DNA from: Pseudomonadota bacterium
GTDB lineage: Bacteria > Pseudomonadota > Gammaproteobacteria > Burkholderiales > Burkholderiaceae_F
Assembly: GCA_023443095.1 (NCBI GenBank)
Contig: JAEZVV010000170.1
Location: forward strand, 1-64,000
Length of the DNA: 64,000 bases
Direction of reading: 5' to 3'
Shown here: piece after piece, positions 57,234 to 64,000 of the stretch
Numbering within the stretch: the first letter of the stretch is position 1
How the letters are laid out: every line of letters starts with the position of its first letter
Program-made: the position numbers and the translations under genes
Notes under the pieces: generated by a model
What the model saw: only the letters and a program-made list of their open reading frames with translations
Database searches by the model: none
Told to the model about the DNA's origin: nothing

Positions 57234-59069
57234 ATGAGCGCAGTGCTTTCGGAACAGTCATTGAACGTTCCGCCCTATGTCCGCCACCGCAAGCTGATCG
57301 ATTGGGTGGGCCAGATCGCCCGCCTGACCCGCCCCGAACGCGTGGTGTGGTGCGACGGTTCGCAGGAAGAATACGATCGTTTGTGCGAGGCGATGGTGGC
57401 AGCGGGCACTTTCATCAAGCTCAACCCCGCCAAGCGCCCCGATTCCTACCTGTGCCGATCCGATCCGCCGGACGTGGCGCGGGTCGAAGACCGCACTTTC
57501 ATCTGCTCCGACCGCCAGGACGAGGCCGGGCCCACCAACAACTGGATGGACCCCGAGCAGATGCGCGGCACGCTGGCCGGCCTGTTCGAGGGCTGCATGC
57601 GCGGCCGCACCCTGTACGTGGTTCCGTTTTCGATGGGGCCGATCGGCAGCCCGATCGCTCACATCGGCGTCGAGTTGTCCGACAGCCCCTATGTGGCGGT
57701 GAACATGCGCATCATGACCCGCATGGGGCGGGCGGTGTTCGACGTTCTGGGCGAAGACGGCGCCTTCGTGCCCTGCGTGCATTCGGTGGGGGCCCCGCTG
57801 GCGGCGGGTGAGTCCGATGTCCCCTGGCCGTGCAACCCGACCAAATACATCGTCCACTTCCCCAAGACCCGCGAAATTTGGAGTTACGGCTCGGGTTACG
57901 GCGGCAACGCCCTGCTCGGCAAAAAGTGTTTTGCGCTGCGCATCGCCTCGACCATGGGGCGTGCTCAGGGCTGGCTTGCCGAACACATGCTGATTCTCGG
58001 TGTCACCTCGCCGGCGGGGAAGAAATATCACGTTGCGGCGGCCTTCCCCTCGGCGTGCGGGAAGACCAACTTCGCGATGCTGATTCCGCCTGCGGCGTTC
58101 GATGGCTGGAAGATCACGACGATCGGCGACGACATCGCCTGGATCAAGCCGCACAAGGACGGCCGCCTGCATGCGATCAACCCCGAGGCGGGTTATTTTG
58201 GCGTCGCGCCGGGCACCTCGCACAAGACTAACCACAATGCGATGGAGACTTTGGGTCGCAACGTCATCTTCACCAACGTGGCCCTGGCCGACGACGGCGA
58301 TGTGTGGTGGGAAGGCATGGGCGAGGCCCCGGCGCACCTGATCGACTGGCAAGGCCAGGACTGGACCCCGGACTGCGGCCGCAAGGCGGCGCATCCCAAT
58401 GCCCGCTTCACGGTCGACGCGCGCCAGTGCCCGTCGATCGATGCCGACTGGGAAGACCCCGACGGCGTGCCGATCGACGCGTTCATCTTCGGCGGCCGTC
58501 GTTCGAGCACGGTGCCGCTGGTGACCGAGGCGCGCGACTGGACCGAAGGCGTCTATATGGCGGCGACCATGGGTTCGGAAACCACTGCGGCGGCGGCCGG
58601 CGCCCAGGGCGTGCTGCGGCGCGACCCGTTCGCGATGCTGCCTTTCTGCGGCTACAACATGGCGGAACACTTTGCCCACTGGCTCGAGCTGGGCGGCAAG
58701 CTGCAGGCGGCCGGTACGCCGCTGCCCAGGATCTTCTGCGTCAATTGGTTCCGCACCGACGCCAACGGCAAGTTCGTGTGGCCGGGTTTCGGCGAGAACA
58801 TGCGCGTGCTGGAATGGATGGTCGAGCGTATCGAGGGCCGTGGCCAGGGCGTCGAACATGTGTTCGGCATCAGTCCGCGCTACGAGGACATCAATTGGTC
58901 GGGGCTGGACTTCAGCCGCAACCAGTTCGAAACGATCTCGTCGATCGACGCGGCAGCCTGGAGGACCGAGCTGGGTCTGCACGGCGATCTGTTCTACCTG
59001 CTGCGGCAAGGCTTGCCGCCGGCGCTCGAAGCCACCCGTAAGACGATGGAAGAACGCCTAGCGGCTTAA
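57234..59069 (+). CDS. pckG: Phosphoenolpyruvate carboxykinase (GTP)
   Basis: A 611-residue cytoplasmic enzyme that interconverts oxaloacetate and PEP using GTP, entering gluconeogenesis. Signature stretches include the PEPCK substrate loop '[16 protein letters not shown]' (P-loop with the catalytic Cys), '[31 protein letters not shown]' and '[25 protein letters not shown]'. The length fits the GTP-type, not the ATP-type. A GAGGAGG site precedes ATG 57234. It fits a lifestyle on organic acids, in line with tctCBA nearby. It is flanked by a strong terminator. Confidence 0.96.
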   Translation: MSAVLSEQSLNVPPYVRHRKLIDWVGQIARLTRPERVVWCDGSQEEYDRLCEAMVAAGTFIKLNPAKRPDSYLCRSDPPDVARVEDRTFICSDRQDEAGPTNNWMDPEQMRGTLAGLFEGCMRGRTLYVVPFSMGPIGSPIAHIGVELSDSPYVAVNMRIMTRMGRAVFDVLGEDGAFVPCVHSVGAPLAAGESDVPWPCNPTKYIVHFPKTREIWSYGSGYGGNALLGKKCFALRIASTMGRAQGWLAEHMLILGVTSPAGKKYHVAAAFPSACGKTNFAMLIPPAAFDGWKITTIGDDIAWIKPHKDGRLHAINPEAGYFGVAPGTSHKTNHNAMETLGRNVIFTNVALADDGDVWWEGMGEAPAHLIDWQGQDWTPDCGRKAAHPNARFTVDARQCPSIDADWEDPDGVPIDAFIFGGRRSSTVPLVTEARDWTEGVYMAATMGSETTAAAAGAQGVLRRDPFAMLPFCGYNMAEHFAHWLELGGKLQAAGTPLPRIFCVNWFRTDANGKFVWPGFGENMRVLEWMVERIEGRGQGVEHVFGISPRYEDINWSGLDFSRNQFETISSIDAAAWRTELGLHGDLFYLLRQGLPPALEATRKTMEERLAA

Positions 59070-59077
59070 CCTGCTGC

Positions 59078-59111
59078 AAAAAAAGGGGCCGCGATCGCGG
59101 CCCCTTTTTTT
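59078..59111. terminator. Bidirectional rho-independent terminator after pckG
   Basis: An 8-bp G/C stem (59085-59092 with 59097-59104) with loop ATCG is extended by an A7 run on the 5' side and a T7 run on the 3' side. Confidence 0.93.
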
Positions 59112-59409
59112 CGTCCGCGCTTGGTCGACCGAAAGCGTTCCGGCGCCGGTTGGGATCAAGGCCGACGATGATGCGAGCGCCTACTATCAACGAATTGCCC
59201 GTCAATTGATGTGAAAGAAAAGCGCCAGCCGAAACGAGCGCGCAGAGCCGGCGGGGCGAGCTTAGTTCGCGCAGCGTGACCAAGCCTTGCGCTGCCAGCT
59301 GTCTTCGGCCTGCCTTTCGAGGCAGTGGTGTGGCGCTCTAGACCGAAGGCGGGACCGGGGAGGGCGCGCCGATACAATGATCCGGCTCCCCGCATGTATG
59401 GCCTGCCCG
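59112..59409. other. Intergenic region pckG / AsmA-like gene, no gene seen
   Basis: About 300 bases with no supportable gene. It should contain the promoter of the gene that follows. The in-frame codons upstream of 59410 (alternative starts at 59377 and 59398) are possible short extensions of that gene. Confidence 0.4.
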
Positions 59410-61233
59410 ATGCCACTCGACCCCACCCTGATCTATCAGCGCACTTCGGCCGGCACGAGCGAGGTTTACGACAAGTCGCTCGCGCTGGAACCCAGCGACC
59501 GTCTCGTCCTGATGCTGATCGATGGGCGCATCTCCAATGAGGGTTTGCTGACCCGGATGCCGGGCGTGGGGGGCGAGGCGATCGCGGATTCGCTTTCGCG
59601 CCTGCTGCGCGACGGCCTGGTGGAAGTCGCTGGCGCCCGTTCGACGCCGGGAAGCGGCTTCGAGGGGACCCCGGGAACCGGGCCCCGGCGGCCGCACGGC
59701 CCCGCGCGCGAGGCCGACGTGGAAAAATACCGGATGAGCACGCTGGTGGCCCAGGTCGAGGAAGAGTCGGACGCCGCCGAAGCCGGGGCTGGCGCCGGCC
59801 GGCAGCCCCGCGCGGCGCGCCCGGCTCGCGTCCCCGAACCGCGCGACGGCGCCGCGCCGACCGCTATCGTCACCCAGTTTGCCATCACTTCGGTCAATGT
59901 GCCGGATGCCCTCGATCTGCAGGAAGAGCGGGATCGCGCCGAGTGGAGCGCGGCGCTGCAGGCGCGGCGACGGCAGCGGCTCAAGTCCTGGGGCTGGCGG
60001 GGAGGGGCCGCTTTGCTGGGAATGCTCGTCCTCGGTCTGGTGCTGGGTTGGTGGCGGCCGCTGCCGAGCGCATTGTCGGCGCCAGCGCTGTCGGCCAGCC
60101 TGGGGCAGGCGCTAGGGCGGCCGGTGGAGGTCGCTTCGACCGAGCTGGTGTTGGCGCCAGCGCCGGAGCTCATCCTCGAAGGCGTGGTTTTCGACGGGCG
60201 GGTGAGGGCGGACGAAATCCGTGTCCGCGCCAGCTGGGCCGAGTTCTGGCGCGGGCTTCGCGATGGCGCCTGGAGCTGGGGTGAGGCGCGGATCTCACCG
60301 ATGGAGTTGCCGCCGGAACAGGCCTTGGCGTTGGGGCAGGCGCTGCTTGCGCGCGGCGACCGTCTGCCGGAGCGGATTTCGACGCTCCGTTTCGAGTCGG
60401 TTGCGGTGAGCGATGCCCGGCTGCTGCCGGGTCGCTTCGAAGTGGTGGCGCGCCGGGGCGCCGACGGCCGTTTCGGCCGACTTGCGATCCGCCAGATCGA
60501 TAGCGGCGACACGAAGCTGGAAATCAGCGTGACCGGTGCGACGGCGGGTGCGCCGCTGGTGTTCGAACTCGAGGCGAGCGCTTACGCGCTGCCCTTCGGC
60601 CCTGCGGTGCGCTGGAACGAGGTCAGGGCCAGCGGCATCCTCGGGCCGGGTTCGGTGCGGATCAGCCACTATTCGCTGGCCGGCTTTTACGGAGTGGTGA
60701 CCGGCAGCGTGCTGGCGTCGCGCGACCAGGAGTGGGCGATAGAAGGCACGAGCGAAGTCGCCGGTCTCGACCTTGAAGCCTTGCTGCTGCGCAACCGGGA
60801 AGAGGGCGGCGGGGGCGCGGCGAGGATCGTTCCCTTCCAGGGGATCGCCAATGCCGACCTATCGATCAGCGGGCAGGGGGCTTCTCTGGACGGGGCGGTG
60901 GGCGCGGCCCGGGTCGCCGGCGCCTTCCAGGTGCGATGGGCAACGCTGAACCGGGTCAACCTCGGCGCGTTCGCCGTCCAGGCCTCAGGGCTCGGCGGCG
61001 GGATGACGCGTTTCACCGAATTCGACGGCCAGATTCGAGCCGACCGGTACGGCATCAACCTGATCGGCGTAGGCGGTCGCGCGGGCGCGATGGCGGCCCG
61101 TGGCGACGTCGGAATCGGCCCGAACGGCGAGTTGCGCGGGCTGGTGCGGGTTGAGCTTGGTGGCGCTACGGTCCATGCGCCGGTCACGGTTCAGTTGCGC
61201 GGGACTTTGCTCGATCCGCGCTTTGTCGAGTAG
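59410..61233 (+). CDS. AsmA-like inner-membrane protein with N-terminal winged-helix-like region
   Basis: A 607-residue protein of unknown function. Residues about 1-85 form a small helical domain resembling a winged helix ('LEPSDRLVLMLIDGRISNEGLLTRM', 'SLSRLLRDGLVEVAG'). Then comes a Pro/Arg/Ala-rich linker with a charged helix, a single transmembrane helix ('GGAALLGMLVLGLVLGWW') near residue 205-222, and a long beta-rich periplasmic region typical of AsmA-like proteins ('LSASLGQALGRPVEVASTELVLAPAPELILEGVVF', repeating). Such proteins bridge the periplasm in lipid transport. The start at 59410 is chosen because it begins the domain. It precedes the parS pair and mnmG. Confidence 0.7.
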   Translation: MPLDPTLIYQRTSAGTSEVYDKSLALEPSDRLVLMLIDGRISNEGLLTRMPGVGGEAIADSLSRLLRDGLVEVAGARSTPGSGFEGTPGTGPRRPHGPAREADVEKYRMSTLVAQVEEESDAAEAGAGAGRQPRAARPARVPEPRDGAAPTAIVTQFAITSVNVPDALDLQEERDRAEWSAALQARRRQRLKSWGWRGGAALLGMLVLGLVLGWWRPLPSALSAPALSASLGQALGRPVEVASTELVLAPAPELILEGVVFDGRVRADEIRVRASWAEFWRGLRDGAWSWGEARISPMELPPEQALALGQALLARGDRLPERISTLRFESVAVSDARLLPGRFEVVARRGADGRFGRLAIRQIDSGDTKLEISVTGATAGAPLVFELEASAYALPFGPAVRWNEVRASGILGPGSVRISHYSLAGFYGVVTGSVLASRDQEWAIEGTSEVAGLDLEALLLRNREEGGGGAARIVPFQGIANADLSISGQGASLDGAVGAARVAGAFQVRWATLNRVNLGAFAVQASGLGGGMTRFTEFDGQIRADRYGINLIGVGGRAGAMAARGDVGIGPNGELRGLVRVELGGATVHAPVTVQLRGTLLDPRFVE

Positions 61234-61240
61234 CGGGTTT

Positions 61241-61256
61241 TGTTCCACGTGAAACA
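61241..61256. other. parS centromere site 1 (ParB-binding)
   Basis: TGTTCCACGTGAAACA matches the conserved bacterial parS 16-mer consensus (TGTTNCACGTGAAACA) fully. It lies 8 bases after the AsmA-like gene. Confidence 0.9.
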
Positions 61257-61271
61257 GCCCTGGCGGCGAGA

Positions 61272-61287
61272 TGTTTCACGTGGAACA
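61272..61287. other. parS centromere site 2 (ParB-binding)
   Basis: TGTTTCACGTGGAACA is the reverse complement of site 1 and also matches the consensus. Start-to-start spacing from site 1 is 31 bases, about three helical turns. Confidence 0.9.
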
Positions 61288-61392
61288 GGGTGCGCACGGA
61301 CTGACGGTGGCGATGCGCTGTGAGATACTTTCCCGCCTTGAATGGACCGGTTTCCGGTGTCATATCAGTCACTTGGAATCGCTCCCGCCGTT

Positions 61393-63342
61393 ATGGAATA
61401 TCCAGAACAGTTCGACGTCATCGTGGTTGGCGGTGGTCATGCCGGCACCGAGGCCAGTCTCGTCGCTGCCCGCATGGGCTGCCGCACCTTGCTGCTCACC
61501 CACAACATCGAGACGCTGGGCCAGATGTCATGCAATCCGTCGATCGGCGGCATCGGCAAGGGGCATCTGGTCAAGGAGGTCGATGCCCTGGGCGGCGCGA
61601 TGGCGGCGGCCACCGATGAGTCCGGCATCCAGTTCCGTATCCTCAACGGCTCGAAAGGCCCGGCGGTGCGCGCCACCCGCGCCCAGGCCGACCGCATCCT
61701 CTACAAGGCGGCGATCCGTTCCCGCCTAGAGAACCAGCCGAATCTCTGGCTCTTCCAGCAGGCGGTCGACGACCTGATGGTCGAGTCCGACGGCTCGGGC
61801 GAGCGGGTGGTCGGCGCCGTCACTCAGTCCGGGCTGCGGTTCCGTGCCCGCACCGTGGTTCTGACCGCGGGGACTTTTCTCAACGGTCTGGTCCACATCG
61901 GCTTGCAGAACTATCCGGCTGGCCGCGCCGGCGATCCGCCGGCGATTTCGCTGGCGGATCGTCTGCGCGAACTCAAGCTGCCGCAAGGTCGGCTCAAGAC
62001 CGGAACGCCGCCGCGGATCGACGGCCGGTCGATCGATTTCTCGCGTTGCGAGGAGCAGCCGGGCGACCTCGATCCGATTCCGGTGTTCTCCTTTCTGGGC
62101 TCGGTCGACCAGCATCCGCGCCAGATGCCCTGCTGGATCACCCACACCAACACCCGTACGCACGACCTGATCCGCGCCAACCTCGACCGTTCGCCGATGT
62201 ATTCGGGGGTGATCGAGGGAATCGGGCCGCGATATTGCCCGTCAATAGAAGACAAAGTTCATCGCTTCGCGGGCAAGGACAGCCATCAAGTCTTTCTGGA
62301 ACCGGAGGGTTTGACGACCCACGAGTTCTATCCGAACGGGGTTTCTACCAGTCTTCCGTTCGATGTCCAGCTGCAGATCATCCGTTCGTTGCCCGGCCTC
62401 GAGCAGGCGCACATTCTGCGGCCGGGGTACGCGATCGAATACGACTACTACGACCCGCGCGGGCTCAAGTCCTCGCTCGAGACCCGTTCGGTCGCCGGCC
62501 TTTTCTTTGCCGGGCAGATCAACGGCACTACCGGCTACGAGGAGGCGGCGGCGCAAGGCCTGCTGGCGGGGTTGAACGCCGCGCGCCAGGCCCAGGGCCG
62601 CGAGGCCTGGAGCCCGCGACGCGACCAGGCCTACCTGGGGGTTCTGGTCGACGACCTGATCACCCGCGGAGTGACCGAGCCCTACCGGATGTTCACGTCG
62701 CGCGCCGAGTTCCGGCTCAGCCTGCGCGAAGACAATGCCGACATGCGCCTGACCGAAATCGGCCGCGAGCTGGGCTGTGTGGACGATGTGCGTTGGGATG
62801 CGTTCTGCCGCAAGCGTGACGCGGTGGCCGTTGAAATCGAGCGTCTGAAATCGACGTGGGTGAACCCTCGCTTACTTTCCAGGGTTGATGCGGAAAGAGT
62901 GTTGGGCAAGGCCATTGAACGTGAGTACACCCTGGCCGACCTGCTTCGCCGCCCCGAAGTAAATTATTCAGCCCTGCTGAGCCTGCATGCGGACGACGGT
63001 TCGCCGCTGGGCGGACCCGGAGTGGACGATCCGGTGATCGTCGAACAGGTCGAAACCGCCATCAAATACGCCGGCTACATCGCTCGCCAGCAGGACGAAG
63101 TCGCCAAGCAGGAGTCACACGAGACCACTCGCCTGCCGGAGTCGCTCGACTACGACGCGGTGCACGGCCTTTCTTTCGAGGTGCGGCAGAAGTTCAAGCT
63201 GCACCGGCCCGAAACCGTAGGGCAGGCTGCGCGCATCTCGGGCGTCACGCCGGCGGCGATCTCGTTGCTGCTGGTCCACCTCAAGCGAATCAACAGGAAG
63301 TCCGCCGATGCGGAGAACAGCCGCGGCCGGCAGGTCGCCTGA
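61393..63342 (+). CDS. mnmG: tRNA uridine-5-carboxymethylaminomethyl modification enzyme MnmG
   Basis: FAD-dependent partner of MnmE in U34 tRNA modification. The 649-residue protein (start MEYPEQFDV at 61393; an in-frame ATG at 61342 is less like the family) shows the FAD-binding motif '[15 protein letters not shown]', then '[23 protein letters not shown]', '[16 protein letters not shown]' and '[20 protein letters not shown]'. The C-terminal helical domain binds MnmE. The start has no clear ribosome-binding site. Its end overlaps rsmG by 35 bases. Confidence 0.96.
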   Translation: MEYPEQFDVIVVGGGHAGTEASLVAARMGCRTLLLTHNIETLGQMSCNPSIGGIGKGHLVKEVDALGGAMAAATDESGIQFRILNGSKGPAVRATRAQADRILYKAAIRSRLENQPNLWLFQQAVDDLMVESDGSGERVVGAVTQSGLRFRARTVVLTAGTFLNGLVHIGLQNYPAGRAGDPPAISLADRLRELKLPQGRLKTGTPPRIDGRSIDFSRCEEQPGDLDPIPVFSFLGSVDQHPRQMPCWITHTNTRTHDLIRANLDRSPMYSGVIEGIGPRYCPSIEDKVHRFAGKDSHQVFLEPEGLTTHEFYPNGVSTSLPFDVQLQIIRSLPGLEQAHILRPGYAIEYDYYDPRGLKSSLETRSVAGLFFAGQINGTTGYEEAAAQGLLAGLNAARQAQGREAWSPRRDQAYLGVLVDDLITRGVTEPYRMFTSRAEFRLSLREDNADMRLTEIGRELGCVDDVRWDAFCRKRDAVAVEIERLKSTWVNPRLLSRVDAERVLGKAIEREYTLADLLRRPEVNYSALLSLHADDGSPLGGPGVDDPVIVEQVETAIKYAGYIARQQDEVAKQESHETTRLPESLDYDAVHGLSFEVRQKFKLHRPETVGQAARISGVTPAAISLLLVHLKRINRKSADAENSRGRQVA

Positions 63343-63994
63343 AATTCAACTCGACCCGGCGGCGATTGCCGCCGGCGCGCAGCAACTGGGGCTGGAACTC
63401 GATACCGCTGCGGCCGACCGCCTGGCCCGCTTCGGCAAGCTGCTGGCGCGCTGGAATGCGGTCCACAACCTGACTGCGATCCGTTCGTCGGAAGACATCC
63501 TCACCCACCACTTGCTCGATTCGCTCGCGCTGGTGCCGCAACTCGTGCGGCTGGCCGGTGGGCGGCCGGTGCGGGTGCTGGACGTGGGCGCGGGCGGCGG
63601 TTTGCCGGGGATTCCGCTCGCCATCGCCTGGCCGCTGGCGCAGGTGACTCTGGTCGATGCGGTTCAAAAAAAAGTGGCCTTCATCACCCAGGCGCAGCTC
63701 GAACTGCGCTTGCCCAACGCGAGAGGCGTGCACTCGCGGGTGGAAAAGCTGAACGAGCCGCGTTTCGATATCGTCACATCGCGCGCATTTGCGTCGCTGC
63801 TCGATTTCGTCAGCCTGACCCGAGAGTCGATCTCTCCCGCGGGCTGGTGGCTGGCCATGAAGGGGGTCGAGCCGATCGAAGAGATCGCCGTCTTGCCCAA
63901 GTGGGTGAAAGTGGTCGACGTGATCGAGCTGAAAGTGCCGGGACTCGACGAAGCCCGGCACTTGGTCGTGATGCAGCCCGCGCCGGCGGACTGA
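63308..63994 (+). CDS. rsmG: 16S rRNA (guanine527-N7)-methyltransferase RsmG
   Basis: Methylates G527 of 16S rRNA. The 228-residue protein carries the SAM-binding motif '[17 protein letters not shown]' near residue 95, the preceding '[22 protein letters not shown]', and '[13 protein letters not shown]' near 157 with the RsmG-specific R-A-F/A. Loss of this enzyme gives low-level streptomycin resistance in other bacteria. The ATG lies 35 bases inside mnmG, so they are coupled; parA and parB are usually next. Confidence 0.95.
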   Translation: MRRTAAAGRSPEIQLDPAAIAAGAQQLGLELDTAAADRLARFGKLLARWNAVHNLTAIRSSEDILTHHLLDSLALVPQLVRLAGGRPVRVLDVGAGGGLPGIPLAIAWPLAQVTLVDAVQKKVAFITQAQLELRLPNARGVHSRVEKLNEPRFDIVTSRAFASLLDFVSLTRESISPAGWWLAMKGVEPIEEIAVLPKWVKVVDVIELKVPGLDEARHLVVMQPAPAD

Positions 63995-64000
63995 GGCCCG

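Overview
The window is GC-rich, gene-dense chromosomal DNA of a betaproteobacterium. The evidence is the origin-region order gyrB-dnaN-dnaA // rpmH-rnpA-yidD-yidC ... mnmE ... mnmG-rsmG, a complete TctCBA tricarboxylate transporter with a Bug-type receptor, GTP-dependent PEP carboxykinase, and the general protein sequences. I cannot name the genus. The left end cuts a FetB-type permease. The right end stops just after rsmG, where parA/parB would be expected.

Layout. 1-2.0 kb: fetAB-type ABC exporter and a TerB-like protein. 2.2-8.4 kb: tetrathionate reductase ttrB-ttrA facing its two-component system ttrRS, with no ttrC. 8.7-12.8 kb: a second complete molybdopterin enzyme operon (catalytic subunit, four-cluster ferredoxin, NrfD membrane anchor). 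12.9-15.7 kb: a UPF0016 manganese exporter behind a yybP-ykoY-type Mn2+ riboswitch, then 2,4-dienoyl-CoA reductase. 16.4-19 kb: a DASS anion transporter and a LysR regulator. 19.4-26.8 kb: the most unusual part, a same-strand run of a CYTH triphosphatase, a divergent CYTH-like protein, a SulP transporter fused to a cyclic-nucleotide-binding domain, an exported CYTH protein, an unknown exported protein, an exported family I pyrophosphatase and an exported family II (DHH, Mn-type) pyrophosphatase. 27-31.3 kb: arginase, small hypotheticals, a 5'-nucleotidase and an MFS exporter. 31.5-34.9 kb: an exported flavin reductase with tetraheme cytochrome c and a divergent Crp/Fnr regulator.

35-46.8 kb is the replication-origin neighbourhood, with DnaA boxes on both sides of dnaA. 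47.9-52.3 kb is a MacAB-like exporter with two permeases. 52.4-55.5 kb is tctCBA. Then follow cspA, a 2-hydroxyacid dehydrogenase, pckG, an AsmA-like membrane protein, two parS sites and mnmG-rsmG.

Taken together this looks like a respiratory generalist. It has three different exported terminal reductases (tetrathionate, an unidentified S/As/Se-type oxyanion or sulfur substrate, and an unidentified organic acceptor), organic-acid uptake feeding PEP carboxykinase, and what looks like a periplasmic pyrophosphate/triphosphate-processing locus coupled to anion transport. That locus is my candidate for an undescribed system; its function is inferred only from the co-location and localisation of recognisable folds.
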